A stretch of 64,000 bases of DNA from Crossiella cryophila (GCF_014204915.1 NZ_JACHMH010000001.1:8333501-8397500); one strand, 5' to 3'. Positions 1 to 8,498 are shown, numbered from the stretch's first letter. The notes: generated by a model not told the origin, from the letters alone. Program-made: numbers and translations.

Positions 1-1399
1 GCAGTACGTGGTCGAGTTCGGTGTCCCAGAGCCGGGCCAGCTCGGCCGGTTCGTCGGTTTTGCCGATGCGTTCGCGCAGGTCGCGGCTTCGTTCCTGGCC
101 GGTGGCGAGCAGGTCGGGCAGGCGGCGGCGCAGGGTGCGGGCGGTGCCGAGTTCGCTGATGGCGGTGCGCAGGGCCAGCCGGATCAGGGTGAGCCGGGAG
201 GTGGGCAGTCTGGGCAGGTCCTCGCCGATGCGGCCCCACAGGTTCTCGTTGGCGCGGCGCAGGAATCGGCCGGCGCCCACCGCGTCGGCCAGGCCGAGGC
301 TGAGGCTGATGTTGAGGTAGAAGCGGCCGCCGATGTTGCCGTTCATCGGGTGCCCGCCGAGGGAGCTGACCGAGACCGCGCGGACCAGGGACCAGGTGGC
401 CGGGGTCATCACGCTGGGGATGGCCTCGCCGAGGTTGGCCGAGGTCCACAGGTAGTCGCCGAGCCGGGAGTCGTTCCAGGTCTCGCGGACCACGGTGGTG
501 ATCGGGCGGGCCTGCAGGATGGCGAAGCGGCCGTCGTGCCAGGCCCATTCGATGTCGGTGGGGCGGCGGTAGAGCTGGTGGATCCGGTGGCCGAGGGCGG
601 CGAGTTCCAGGGCCTGGGGGTTGGTGAGGACGGGAAGCCAGCGCAGGTCGGTTGGCACGGGTTCGTCGCGGGTGCCCCTGGACGTGCGCACGGTGCGGAC
701 GGTCTTGTCGGCGACCTCGCGGGTGGTGACGGTGTCGTCGGTGATCACGTAGGTGTCCGGGGTGACCTGGCCGCCGACCACGGCTTCGCCGAGCCCCCAG
801 GCGGCGTTGATCACGAGTTCGTCCTGGGCGCCGGTGATCGGGTTGGCGGTGAAGAGCACGCCCGCGGAGTCGGCGGGCACGAGTTCCTGGACGACCACGG
901 CCAGGGCGAGGTCGCCGGTGATGCCGTGCCGGGCGCGGTAGCCGATGGCGCGGGCGGTCCAGAGCGAGGCCCAGCAGCGGCGCACGGCGTCCAGGAGGGC
1001 TTCCTCGCCGGTGATGTTGAGGAAGGAGTCCTGCTGACCGGCGAAGGAGAGGCCGGGGAGGTCCTCGGCGGTGGCCGAGGAGCGGACGGCGACGGCGGGG
1101 CTGCCGAGGTCGGCGTAGGCGGCCAGGATCGCGGTGGCGGTGCTCGCGGGGAAGGGGGCGCGGGCGAAGGCGGCGGCGATGGTGGCTGAGGCGTCCTCGG
1201 GCTCGGTGGTCAGGGCTTGGTGGATCAGGGCGGTCAGGGGGCCCGCGGTGAAGTCGCGGTAGGCGGTGGTGGTGATGTGGAAGCCGGGTGGGACCGGGAT
1301 GCCCGCTCTGACCAGGGCGGAGAGGGATTCGCCCTTGCCGCCCGCGGTCGTCAGGTCTGCCTGTTCGGCACCCAACGGCAATACCAAGCCAACGCTCAT
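1..1399 (-). CDS. PEP synthase / rifampin phosphotransferase-like protein (3' end outside window)
   Basis: The reading frame runs off the left edge, leaving the first 466 residues. They form an ATP-grasp pyruvate-phosphate-dikinase N-terminal domain: GGKGESL near residue 22, VRSSATAEDLPG and FAGQQDSFLN near residues 95-115, then TANPITG, WGLGEAVVGG and the domain-closing motif LQARPIT. After about residue 320 the sequence changes to a substrate-binding middle region (SANLGEAIPSVMTP, then GGRFYLNIS), the layout seen in rifampin phosphotransferases and PEP-synthase-like proteins. The phosphohistidine swivel domain should lie beyond the edge. The ATG at 1399 is chosen because conserved sequence begins at once, although no good ribosome site precedes it. 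The upstream side is repeat element 1. Rifamycin inactivation is possible but not proven; no rifamycin-associated element is visible upstream. PEP/pyruvate-binding enzyme is the safe call. Confidence 0.8.
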   Translation of the reverse strand, partial: MSVGLVLPLGAEQADLTTAGGKGESLSALVRAGIPVPPGFHITTTAYRDFTAGPLTALIHQALTTEPEDASATIAAAFARAPFPASTATAILAAYADLGSPAVAVRSSATAEDLPGLSFAGQQDSFLNITGEEALLDAVRRCWASLWTARAIGYRARHGITGDLALAVVVQELVPADSAGVLFTANPITGAQDELVINAAWGLGEAVVGGQVTPDTYVITDDTVTTREVADKTVRTVRTSRGTRDEPVPTDLRWLPVLTNPQALELAALGHRIHQLYRRPTDIEWAWHDGRFAILQARPITTVVRETWNDSRLGDYLWTSANLGEAIPSVMTPATWSLVRAVSVSSLGGHPMNGNIGGRFYLNISLSLGLADAVGAGRFLRRANENLWGRIGEDLPRLPTSRLTLIRLALRTAISELGTARTLRRRLPDLLATGQERSRDLRERIGKTDEPAELARLWDTELDHVL

Positions 1400-1478
1400 G
1401 GCTATATGTTGCCAGGCGACGCATGCGGGTGCCGGGTTTTCCGCCCCTAAGCGCGAAGAGCAGTGCTCGGCTGAAGCC

Positions 1479-1667
1479 CGAAAAGCCACCCCACCCGCCC
1501 ACAACGGCCAACGTGCCGTACGACAACGGCCAACACGGCGTACGACAACGGCCAACACGCGGGGAGGGGTTCGACCCCGCCGGCGTGTTGGCCGTTGTGG
1601 TACCGAGTGTTGGCCGTTCTGGGACGGTGTGTTGGCCGTTGTTGTACGGGTGGTTGGCCGTTGTGGG
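1479..1667. repeat. Repeat element 1: two-armed GTGTTGGCC array downstream of thrS
   Basis: Three units reading ACGGCCAAC are followed by a GC-rich centre (GGGGTTCGACCCC) and four units reading GTTGGCCGTT. Units are spaced about 21 nt and separated by variants of CGTACGA. The left arm is the reverse complement of most of the right arm, so a transcript from either strand could form a stem of roughly 60 bp. The element begins 4 bp after the thrS stop codon on the minus strand. Its left flank, CGAAAAGCCACCCC at 1479, recurs at element 4 (41411). There is no transposase and no CRISPR-like spacer. Confidence 0.85.
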
Positions 1668-1670
1668 GGG

Positions 1671-3734
1671 TTACCGCGGGAGCAGGGGGGTGACGGTGTC
1701 CGCGGTGGGGCTGGTGTTCTCGCGGCGGGCGATCCAGGTGGCGATCAGGTCCACTGCCTGTTCGGTGGGGACGCCGTTGATCTGGGTGCCGTCGCGGAAG
1801 CGGAAGGAGACCGCGCCCGCTTCCACGTCCTTGGCCCCGGCCAGGAGCAGGAAGGGGACCTTCTGGGTGGTGTGGTTGCGGATCTTCTTCTGCATGCGGT
1901 CGTCGCTGGCGTCGACCTCGGCGCGGATGGCCTTGGCGCGCAACGCCTTCTGCACGCCCATGAGGTGCTCGACGTGGTCGTCGGCGATGGGGATGCCGAC
2001 CACCTGGGTCGGGGCCAGCCACGCCGGGAAAGCGCCGCCGTAGTGCTCGGTGAGGACGCCGAAGAAGCGTTCGATGCTGCCGAACAGGGCCCGGTGGATC
2101 ATCACGGGGCGCTGGCGGGAGCCGTCACCGGCGGTGTACTCCAGCTCGAAGCGTTCGGGCAGGTTGAAGTCGACCTGGATGGTGGACATCTGCCAGGTGC
2201 GGCCCAGGGCGTCCTTGACCTGCACGGAGATCTTCGGGCCGTAGAAGGCGGCGCCGCCCGGGTCAGGGACCAGTTCCAGGCCGGAGTCCTCGGCGGCGGA
2301 GCGCAGCGCCTCGGTGGCGGCGGTCCAGACCTCGTCGGAGCCGACGTACTTCTCCTCGTTGCGGGTGGACAGCTCCAGGTAGAAGTCGTCCATGCCGTAG
2401 TCGCGGAGCAGCCCGAGCACGAAGGCGAGCAGGGACTTCAGCTCCTCCTGCACCTGGTCGGGGGTGCAGAAGATGTGCGCGTCGTCCTGGGTCATGCCGC
2501 GGACCCTGGTCAGGCCGTGCACCACGCCGGACTTCTCGTACCGGTAGACCGTGCCGAACTCGAACATGCGCAGCGGCAGCTCGCGGTAGGAACGGCCCCT
2601 GGACCGGAAGATCAGGTCGTGGAAGGGGCAGTTCATCGGCTTGAGGTAGTAGTCCTGGCCCGGCTTGCGCAGCTTGCCGTCCTCGTCGTACTCGGCGTCC
2701 AGGTGCATCGCCGGGTACATGCCGTCGCGGTACCAGTCCAGGTGGCCGGAGGTCTCGAACAGCCCGCCCTTGGTGATGTGCGGGCTGTAGACGAACTCGT
2801 AGCCCTCCTCCTCGTGCCGCTGCCGCGAGTAGTCCTCCATCGCCTTGCGGATCACGCCGCCACGCGGGTGGAACACGGCAAGGCCGGAGCCGATCTCGTC
2901 CGGGAAGCTGAACAGGTCCAGCTCCACGCCCAGCTTGCGGTGGTCCCGGCGCTCGGCCTCGGCCAGCAGCTCCAGGTAGCCGTCCTGGGCCTCCTGGGTC
3001 TCCCACGCGGTGCCGTAGATCCGCTGCAGCTGCGGGTTCTTCTCGCTGCCACGCCAGTAGGCGGCGGCCGAGCGGGTCAGCTTGAACGCCGGGATGTACT
3101 TGGTGGTGGGCACGTGCGGGCCGCGGCACAGGTCGGCCCAGACCCGGTCGCCGCTGCGCGGGTCGAGGTTGTCGTAGATGGTCAGCTCGCCGCCGCCGAC
3201 CTCCATCACCTCGCTGGTGTCCACATCGGACTTGATGTCCACGAGTTCCAGCTTGTACGGCTCGGCCGCGAGTTCCGCCTTGGCCTCGTCCTGGGAGCCG
3301 AACACCCGGCGGGAGAACCGCTGCGCGCCCTTGATGATCTGCTTCATGCGCTTCTCCAGCGCGGTCAGATCCTCCGGGGTGAACGGGCGGGCCACGTCGA
3401 AGTCGTAGTAGAAGCCGTCCTTGACCGGCGGGCCGATGCCCAGCTTGGCCTCGGGGAAGAGTTCCTGCACCGCCTGGGCCAGCACGTGCGCGGCGGAGTG
3501 CCGGATCACGCTGCGGCCGTCCGCGGACTCGGCGGTGACCGGCTCCACCTCGGTGTCCACCGACGGGGCCCAGGACAGGTCGCGCAGGTTGCCCTCGGGG
3601 TCGCGGACCACGACCACGGCCTGGGCCCCCTTGTTCGGGGCTTCCACCTCGCGCAGGGCCGCGCCGGCGGTAGTCCCGGCTGGCACCGTCACACGCGAGG
3701 CGAGCACGGCGGGCGCGGGACTGGCTTGGGACAC
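1671..3734 (-). CDS. thrS: Threonyl-tRNA synthetase
   Basis: Charges tRNA-Thr with threonine in the cytoplasm. The 687 residues match the usual length. An N-terminal TGS domain (about residues 10-70) is followed by the editing domain with HSAAH at 79-83, then the class II catalytic core (motif 2 region [13 protein letters not shown]) and the C-terminal anticodon-binding domain ending in VDLIATW. The start is GTG at 3734, with AGGAG seven bases upstream. It is divergent from the TetR gene at 3844. The leader holds a nested inverted repeat (3750-3795) that could fold in the thrS RNA. Repeat element 1 follows the stop codon directly and may act as its terminator. Confidence 0.97.
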   Translation of the reverse strand: MSQASPAPAVLASRVTVPAGTTAGAALREVEAPNKGAQAVVVVRDPEGNLRDLSWAPSVDTEVEPVTAESADGRSVIRHSAAHVLAQAVQELFPEAKLGIGPPVKDGFYYDFDVARPFTPEDLTALEKRMKQIIKGAQRFSRRVFGSQDEAKAELAAEPYKLELVDIKSDVDTSEVMEVGGGELTIYDNLDPRSGDRVWADLCRGPHVPTTKYIPAFKLTRSAAAYWRGSEKNPQLQRIYGTAWETQEAQDGYLELLAEAERRDHRKLGVELDLFSFPDEIGSGLAVFHPRGGVIRKAMEDYSRQRHEEEGYEFVYSPHITKGGLFETSGHLDWYRDGMYPAMHLDAEYDEDGKLRKPGQDYYLKPMNCPFHDLIFRSRGRSYRELPLRMFEFGTVYRYEKSGVVHGLTRVRGMTQDDAHIFCTPDQVQEELKSLLAFVLGLLRDYGMDDFYLELSTRNEEKYVGSDEVWTAATEALRSAAEDSGLELVPDPGGAAFYGPKISVQVKDALGRTWQMSTIQVDFNLPERFELEYTAGDGSRQRPVMIHRALFGSIERFFGVLTEHYGGAFPAWLAPTQVVGIPIADDHVEHLMGVQKALRAKAIRAEVDASDDRMQKKIRNHTTQKVPFLLLAGAKDVEAGAVSFRFRDGTQINGVPTEQAVDLIATWIARRENTSPTADTVTPLLPR

Positions 3735-3749
3735 GACGAACTCCTAGGA

Positions 3750-3795
3750 CATCGAGGTCAGGCACCGGGCGCGGCACGCCCGAGGAGCCTCGATG
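3750..3795. promoter_or_regulatory. Nested inverted repeat in the thrS / TetR intergenic region
   Basis: CATCGAGG (3750-3757) is perfectly complementary to CCTCGATG (3788-3795). Inside it, CGGGCG (3766-3771) pairs with CGCCCG (3777-3782) around a 5-nt loop. On the minus strand this would be a branched stem just upstream of the thrS ribosome site. It may be an RNA leader structure or a regulator site; no T-box consensus is recognisable. Confidence 0.35.
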
Positions 3796-3843
3796 CTATC
3801 GGCCGTCCCCGGTCCGGCCTGTGCCGGGCATATCCTGGTCGGT

Positions 3844-4476
3844 ATGCCGAAGATCGTCGGTGGCTCACTGGCCGAGCACCGGGAGCAGACCCGGGAGCGG
3901 ATCTTCGCCGCGCTCGCCCGGCTGGCGGGCGAACGCGGGTACGACGCGATCACCCTGGCCGAGGTCGCCGCGGCCGCCGAGGTGGGCCGCACCGCGATGT
4001 ACAACTACTTCCCGGACAAGGAATCGCTGCTGCTGGCCTTCGCCGAGCACGAGACCGGCGGTTACCTGCGGGAGCTGACCGCGGCACTGGCCGAGCTGGA
4101 CAACCCGGTGGACAAGCTGGCCACCTACGTCCGGCTGCACATCCGGGTCTTCGCCACCCGGCACATGCCGCCCAGCTCGGCGTTGCGGCCGCTGCTGTCC
4201 GAACAGGGCCGCAGCCGGGTCCTCGATCACGTGACCGAGCTGGAGTCCACGCTGCGCCGGGTGCTGGCCGCCGGGATGGACCAGGGCTACCTGCCCTCGG
4301 CCGAGCTGGACGCGCTGGTGCCCCTGGTCACCGCCAGTGTGAGCGGCCGCAGCCTGGCCGGGCTGGACGAACCGGCCCTGGCCGAGGCCACCGAACACAC
4401 CGTCGGGTTCGTGCTGCGCGGGGTCGGCGCGCGCCTGGGACCCGGCGGCAAGCCCCGCAAACTCCCCCGCCGCTAG
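3844..4476 (+). CDS. TetR/AcrR family transcriptional regulator
   Basis: A 210-residue DNA-binding repressor type. The N-terminal helix-turn-helix spans about residues 18-60, with the typical TetR run ITLAEVAAAAEVGRTAMYNYF followed by PDKESLL. The C-terminal ligand-binding half is helical and not assignable. The start is ATG at 3844; an in-frame start at 3793 would add a stretch with no family similarity and would overlap the thrS leader repeat. Its 3' end overlaps the convergent RibD-domain gene by 4 bp. The target is unknown; the divergent position suggests autoregulation or an effect on thrS. Confidence 0.9.
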   Translation: MPKIVGGSLAEHREQTRERIFAALARLAGERGYDAITLAEVAAAAEVGRTAMYNYFPDKESLLLAFAEHETGGYLRELTAALAELDNPVDKLATYVRLHIRVFATRHMPPSSALRPLLSEQGRSRVLDHVTELESTLRRVLAAGMDQGYLPSAELDALVPLVTASVSGRSLAGLDEPALAEATEHTVGFVLRGVGARLGPGGKPRKLPRR

Positions 4477-5066
4477 TCCTGGACCGGGCGGAACACGCAC
4501 ACCTGCACGCCGGTGCCGCCCTTGACCGTGGACACCAGTTCCAGCGGCCGCTTGCCGCCGTCGGCCGGGAAGATCGACTTGCCGCCGCCGAGCAGCACCG
4601 GCATCAGGATCAGCCGCAGCTCGTCGACCAGGCCCGCACTGATCAGCGCGCGCACCAGGGTCGGGCTGCCCATGATCAGCAGGTTGCCGCCCTCGCTCTC
4701 CCGCAGTTCCCTGATCCCGTCGATGGCCGCCGCACCCGGGATGAGGCTGGTGTTGTGCCAGGTCAGGTCGGCCGCGCCGAGGGTGGCGGAGACGACGTGC
4801 TTGGGGATGGCGTTCATCCGGTCGGCGAAGGGATCGCCCGCCCGCTCCGGCCAGGCCCCGGCCATCACACTCCAGGTGCGGCGGCCGAACAACAGCGCGT
4901 CGGCATCCCGCAGCGCCTCGTCGAAGGCGACGCCGACCACCTCGGGGTCGAAGAACGGGCCGGACCAGCCGCCGTGCGCGAAGCCGCCGTCGGTGTCCTC
5001 CTCCGGACCGCCGGGGGCCTGCACGACGCCGTCCAGGCTGATGAACTCGCTGACCACGATGCGCAT
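4473..5066 (-). CDS. Dihydrofolate reductase family protein (RibD C-terminal domain)
   Basis: This 197-residue protein matches the RibD C-terminal/DHFR-like reductase fold: MRIVVSEFISLDGVVQAP at the N-terminus, LLFGRRTWSVMAGAWP in the middle, and GSPTLVRALISAGLVDEL with PVLLGGGKSIFP towards the end. Such standalone proteins are widespread in actinobacteria, probably NADPH-dependent, and mostly without a known substrate. It is not a full riboflavin RibD because there is no deaminase domain. Start ATG at 5066, with a weak purine-rich site. It converges on the TetR gene and diverges from heme oxygenase. Confidence 0.9.
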   Translation of the reverse strand: MRIVVSEFISLDGVVQAPGGPEEDTDGGFAHGGWSGPFFDPEVVGVAFDEALRDADALLFGRRTWSVMAGAWPERAGDPFADRMNAIPKHVVSATLGAADLTWHNTSLIPGAAAIDGIRELRESEGGNLLIMGSPTLVRALISAGLVDELRLILMPVLLGGGKSIFPADGGKRPLELVSTVKGGTGVQVCVFRPVQD

Positions 5067-5183
5067 GGGTCCCGCTCCTCTGTCTCGCCACCGGGCTTAC
5101 GGGAAGAGAGACCGGGCGGCCACCCGAAACTCATCGCCACCCCCGAAGTGACCTGGAGCACACCCGCTCGCGCCCTGGACAAC

Positions 5184-5202
5184 TTAGGTAAGCCTAACTT
5201 AG
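5184..5202. promoter_or_regulatory. DtxR/IdeR iron box upstream of heme oxygenase
   Basis: TTAGGTAAGCCTAACTTAG matches the 19-bp DtxR/IdeR consensus TTAGGTTAGCCTAACCTAA at 16 of 19 positions and keeps the two-fold symmetry. It lies about 120 bp upstream of the heme oxygenase start. Iron-dependent repression of heme oxygenase is known in corynebacteria; here it is inferred from the site. Confidence 0.75.
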
Positions 5203-5222
5203 CCTGGTGAGACACGGTGGGA

Positions 5223-5251
5223 TTCTGACACCTCGTCAGGATATTCTGACA
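5223..5251 (+). promoter_or_regulatory. Direct repeat TTCTGACA, 21-bp phase, upstream of heme oxygenase
   Basis: TTCTGACA occurs at 5223-5230 and again at 5244-5251, exactly 21 bp (two helical turns) apart, and both copies continue into related sequence (CACCTCGTC and CAACCTGTC). The position between the iron box and the gene suits a second regulator that binds direct repeats, perhaps a heme-responsive response regulator. No regulator is identified. Confidence 0.35.
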
Positions 5252-5323
5252 ACCTGTCGTGAAACCCTTGACCCCCCGTCCGCTCCGGCCGCACACTGGG
5301 TCCGGGCGAGGAGGAGACTGACC

Positions 5324-6001
5324 ATGTCCGAGAACAGCGAAACCGTTGCACCGCAGCGTTTTTCCACCGAGTTGCGAGCCCGCACCCGCGGTGATCACGC
5401 ACAGGCGCAACAACTCCCGTACGTGGACGCGATGCTGGCCGGCAAACTCAGCCGCGCCGGGTACGCCGAGATGGTCGCCCAGCAGTACTTCGCCTACTCG
5501 GTCCTCGAACAGGCCGCGCAGGTGATGCGAACAGACCCGATCGGGCGACGTTTTGTGCTGCCGGAACTCGACCGCGCGCCCGCGCTGGCCGAGGACCTGG
5601 CCTACCTGCTCGGCCTGGACTGGCAGGACCGGATCACCCCGAGCCCGGCCACCCTGCGCTACCTGGACCGGATGCGCGCGGTCTGCTTCGACTGGCCCGG
5701 CGGGTTCATCGCGCACCACTACACCCGCTACCTGGGCGATCTCTCCGGCGGCCAGATCATCCAGCGCTGCGTGATCCGCGCCTACGACCTGCCCGGCGAC
5801 CGCGGCGCGTCGGCCTACACCTTCCCGCTGATCAAGAACGTCAAGCGGTTCAAGGACGGCTACCGCGAGATGCTCGACCTGCTCCCGTTCGACCCGGCGC
5901 AGCAGCGCAGGGTGATCGAGGAGGCGATCGTGGCCTACCGGCACAACATCGAGGTCTTCGACGATCTGGGCCGCGACCTGCCCGCATACCTCGTGGCCTA
6001 G
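5324..6001 (+). CDS. Biliverdin-producing heme oxygenase
   Basis: Cleaves heme to biliverdin, CO and iron in the cytoplasm, allowing iron to be taken from heme. The 225 residues fit bacterial HmuO-type enzymes. The proximal heme ligand is His25 in RTRGDHAQAQ, and the distal helix has the flexible glycine motif GDLSGGQ. The start at 5324 has GAGGAG about 10 bases upstream; an earlier frame opening at 5207 would run through the regulatory region. The upstream iron box (5184-5202) points to repression when iron is plentiful. A strong hairpin follows the stop. Confidence 0.95.
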   Translation: MSENSETVAPQRFSTELRARTRGDHAQAQQLPYVDAMLAGKLSRAGYAEMVAQQYFAYSVLEQAAQVMRTDPIGRRFVLPELDRAPALAEDLAYLLGLDWQDRITPSPATLRYLDRMRAVCFDWPGGFIAHHYTRYLGDLSGGQIIQRCVIRAYDLPGDRGASAYTFPLIKNVKRFKDGYREMLDLLPFDPAQQRRVIEEAIVAYRHNIEVFDDLGRDLPAYLVA

Positions 6002-6014
6002 CACTTCCGGTGGA

Positions 6015-6042
6015 GTCCGGGCGGGTTTTGACCCGTTCGGAC
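6015..6042 (+). terminator. Hairpin after heme oxygenase
   Basis: GTCCGGGCGGGT pairs with ACCCGTTCGGAC across a TTTG loop, with two G-U pairs and no bulge. It starts 14 bp after the stop codon. There is no U tract, which is common for actinobacterial terminators. Confidence 0.5.
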
Positions 6043-6111
6043 CACACGGCTCACCGCTCTGCGTCAGACTGTGGTGGCTTTCGCCCCCCACGTTTTCCGC
6101 AGGAGTACTCG

Positions 6112-7074
6112 GTGACCTACCCGCCCCAGCAGCCAGGCCCGTACGGCCAGCCCGACCCCTACGGCCAGCAGCCGGGCCAGCCGGGCTGGGGGCAGCAGCA
6201 GCCGCCGCAGCAGCCCGGCTACCCGCAGCAGCAGCCGGGTCAGCCGCAGCCGGGCCAGCAGCCGCCGCCCGGGTACCCGCAGACCGGTCCGCAGCCCGGC
6301 TTCGGCCAGCAGCCCCAGCAGCCGGGTCAGCCGCAGCCGGGTTACGGCCAGCCCGACCCGCAGCAGCAGGGCTGGGGCCAGCCCGGCCAGCAGCCGCAGC
6401 AGGGTTACGGCCAGGACCCGTACAACCAGGGCTACCAGCAGACCCAGCAGTTCGGCGGCTATCAGCAGGGCTACCCGGGTGGGCCGACGCCGCCGAGCGG
6501 GCCGAACAAGGGCCTCATCGCCGGGATCGCGGTGGCCGCGGTGGTCATCGTGACCGGCGCGGTGATCGGCGGCATCTACGCCTTCTCCGGCGACGACCCG
6601 ACCCCGTCCAACACCGCGGCCGGGCAGACCAGCGAGACCAGCGTGACCGCCACCTCGCGGCCCAAGCTGACCACCGGCTCGGTGCGGCCGACCACCGGCG
6701 GCAGCGTGGCGCCCACCGGCGGCAGCGGCAGTGACACCGGCGGCGGCGACTCCGGCGCCGAGGCGCCCGCGGTCCGGGCGGCGGCGGCCGGGTTCGCCGG
6801 CGCGTGGCAGAGCGACCTGCGCTCCGGCGGCAAGGCCCCTGTCTCCGAGTACGCGCCCTACACCTGCGCGAAGATGGTGGAGAAGCTGACCAAGAACAAG
6901 GCCGAGGGCAAGGTGGTCAAGCACGTGCCGGACGCCACGCTCACCGTGGCCAAGGTGATGGCCATGCCGGCCACCGGGATCGCCATGATCGACCTCAACG
7001 CCTCCGGCCAGGCCCCCGCGAAGCAGTCGCTGTCCCTGGTCAAGGAGGAAGCGGGCTGGAAGGTCTGCGAGTGA
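6112..7074 (+). CDS. Pro/Gln/Gly-rich single-pass membrane protein
   Basis: A 320-residue protein of a layout common in actinobacteria. Residues 1-130 are low-complexity repeats of Pro, Gln, Gly and Tyr (PYGQPDPYGQQPGQPG type), predicted cytoplasmic. One transmembrane helix (LIAGIAVAAVVIVTGAVIGG) comes next, then a Ser/Thr/Gly-rich linker and a C-terminal extracytoplasmic domain of about 95 residues with two cysteines (YTCAKM and the terminal KVCE). The GTG start at 6112 has AGGAG six bases before it. The function is unknown. The outer domain looks like the small lumazine/DUF4878-like alpha-beta folds seen after such linkers, but this is only a resemblance. Confidence 0.8.
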   Translation: MTYPPQQPGPYGQPDPYGQQPGQPGWGQQQPPQQPGYPQQQPGQPQPGQQPPPGYPQTGPQPGFGQQPQQPGQPQPGYGQPDPQQQGWGQPGQQPQQGYGQDPYNQGYQQTQQFGGYQQGYPGGPTPPSGPNKGLIAGIAVAAVVIVTGAVIGGIYAFSGDDPTPSNTAAGQTSETSVTATSRPKLTTGSVRPTTGGSVAPTGGSGSDTGGGDSGAEAPAVRAAAAGFAGAWQSDLRSGGKAPVSEYAPYTCAKMVEKLTKNKAEGKVVKHVPDATLTVAKVMAMPATGIAMIDLNASGQAPAKQSLSLVKEEAGWKVCE

Positions 7075-7089
7075 CCTGTCCCGGACAGG
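7075..7089. promoter_or_regulatory. Perfect 15-bp palindrome in front of the LysR gene
   Basis: CCTGTCC and GGACAGG flank a single central C. The site fills the gap between the membrane-protein stop codon and the LysR start at 7099. With no loop it is a poor terminator and a plausible operator, possibly for LysR autoregulation. Confidence 0.4.
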
Positions 7090-7098
7090 GCTGAGGTC

Positions 7099-8007
7099 GT
7101 GCTCGACCTGCGCCGCCTGCGGATGCTGCGGGCGCTGGCCGACCACGGCACGGTGACGGCGGCCGCGGACGCGTTGTACGTGACGCCGTCCGCGGTCTCC
7201 CAGCACCTGGCCGCGCTGGAGACCGAGGTCGGTCAGCCCCTGCTGGAGCGCCGCGGCAGGCGGGTGCAGCTCACCGCCGCCGGCAAGCTGTTGCTCAGTC
7301 ACACCAACACGATCCTGGCCGAACTCGAACGCGCCGAGGCCGCGCTGGCCGCGCACGCCAGCGGGCAGCACGGCGAGATCGTGGTGGCCGCCTTCGCCAG
7401 CGCGATCGGCCTGCTGGTCGCGCCCACCATCGCCGCGCTGCGCGAACGCGCGCCCGGCGTGGTGGTGCGGGTGCGTGACGCCGAGGGCCACGAGAGCCTG
7501 CCGATGCTGATGGACGGCGGCGTCGACCTGGCCGTCGCGGTGGAGTACCGCGGCGCGCCCCGGGAGGACGACGAACGGGTGGCCAGGGTCGCGCTCTACG
7601 CCGAACCCTTCGACGCGGTGCTCTCCGCCGCGCACCCCCTGGCCGAGGCCGCCGAGGTCCCACTGGCCGAACTGGCCGGCGAGGACTGGATCAGCCCTTC
7701 TCCGGGCAACCCGGTCTACGACGTGGTCCGGCTGGCCTGCGAGCACGCCGGGATCACACCGCGGATCGCGCACTACTCCGCCGATTTCCGCGCCACCGCC
7801 GCACTCGCCGGCGCCGGGGCCGGGGTCGCGCTGGTGCCGCGGACCGCGCTGTACGGGGTGCGGCTGACCGGCGCGGTCACCCGGCCACTGGTCGCGCCCG
7901 CCCCGGTGCGCCGGGTCTTCGCCGCCATCCGGCGCGGCTCCGAGGCCCGGCCGCTGGTCGAGGCGACCCTGGCCGAACTGCGCCGCACCGCCGAGGGACT
8001 CGGCTGA
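7099..8007 (+). CDS. LysR family transcriptional regulator
   Basis: The 302-residue length is standard for the family. The N-terminal winged helix-turn-helix spans residues 1-60 (LDLRRLRMLRALADHGTVT, then VTPSAVSQHLAALE), and the periplasmic-binding-like effector domain covers about residues 88-295. The start is GTG at 7099, 24 bp after the preceding stop, so it may be read through from 6112. It is followed, 22 bp after its stop, by a second palindrome and a secreted-protein gene, which could be its target. The effector is unknown. Confidence 0.92.
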   Translation: MLDLRRLRMLRALADHGTVTAAADALYVTPSAVSQHLAALETEVGQPLLERRGRRVQLTAAGKLLLSHTNTILAELERAEAALAAHASGQHGEIVVAAFASAIGLLVAPTIAALRERAPGVVVRVRDAEGHESLPMLMDGGVDLAVAVEYRGAPREDDERVARVALYAEPFDAVLSAAHPLAEAAEVPLAELAGEDWISPSPGNPVYDVVRLACEHAGITPRIAHYSADFRATAALAGAGAGVALVPRTALYGVRLTGAVTRPLVAPAPVRRVFAAIRRGSEARPLVEATLAELRRTAEGLG

Positions 8008-8029
8008 ATCAAGATCGACTACTCTGGGG

Positions 8030-8052
8030 TGACCGTCCACGGTGGACGGTCA
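8030..8052. promoter_or_regulatory. Perfect 23-bp palindrome upstream of the secreted barrel protein
   Basis: TGACCGTCCAC and GTGGACGGTCA flank one central G. The site ends 16 bp before the start codon at 8069 and just before its ribosome site. The symmetry without a loop favours a protein operator that would block or direct transcription of the gene. Confidence 0.55.
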
Positions 8053-8068
8053 GCTCGGAGGAAAACCC

Positions 8069-8458
8069 ATGCCACGCCGCCTGTTCCCGCTCCTCGCCGC
8101 CACCACCCTGCTGCTCGCAGGCCCCGGGGTGGCCGCCGCCGACCCGTCAGGGCCGCCGGTCCTGGACTGCAAGGCGTCCTGGTACGGCGTGGAAGGTCAA
8201 CCCGATCGGATGACCGCCTACGGCGAGCGGTTCGACCGGCTGGCCATGACCACCGGGGCCCGCGACTGGGGCCACAACACGCTGCTGCGGGTCACCTGGA
8301 CCGGCACCGGGAAGTCGGTGGAAGTGCGGGTCAACGACTTCAGCCCCAACGCCGAGGCCCACCCGGAACGCTGCGTGAACCTCACCTGGGCCGCCTTCGG
8401 CGCACTGGCCCCGCAGTCGGCCGGAGTGTTGCCGGTGCGCGTCGAACGGCTCAACTGA
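8069..8458 (+). CDS. Secreted RlpA-like double-psi beta-barrel protein
   Basis: This 129-residue protein begins with a clear Sec signal peptide (MPRRLFPLLAATTLLLAG, cleavage probably after VAAA). The mature part is a single RlpA/expansin-like double-psi beta-barrel: CKASWYG, MTAYGERFDRLAMT, and VRVNDFSPN close to the canonical VxVNDRGP. Such domains bind or cut peptidoglycan glycans or act as protease inhibitors. Two cysteines (CKASW and ERCVN) may form a disulfide. The start at 8069 has GGAGG at 8056-8060 plus following A residues; starting earlier would place the palindrome inside the gene. The sequence does not distinguish lytic from binding activity. Confidence 0.8.
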   Translation: MPRRLFPLLAATTLLLAGPGVAAADPSGPPVLDCKASWYGVEGQPDRMTAYGERFDRLAMTTGARDWGHNTLLRVTWTGTGKSVEVRVNDFSPNAEAHPERCVNLTWAAFGALAPQSAGVLPVRVERLN

Positions 8459-8498
8459 CACATCACTGCCTCGCTACTCGGTATGGTCGGGGCAGGGG

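Noticed and set aside
1400-1478. Rifamycin-associated element upstream of the left-edge gene, and likewise before the HelD/HelR gene
   Set aside because: I looked for the 19-20 bp inverted repeat starting GGGGCTT and found no convincing match at 1400-1478 or 21925-22049.
1266-5210. A very long plus-strand open frame across thrS and its neighbours
   Set aside because: It is the antisense shadow of high-GC genes: low-complexity Ala/Gly/Arg/His sequence with no domain, whereas the minus strand encodes an intact ThrRS.
5207-5323. An N-terminal extension of heme oxygenase
   Set aside because: The frame is open from 5207, but it crosses the direct repeats and has no family similarity. A strong ribosome site precedes 5324.
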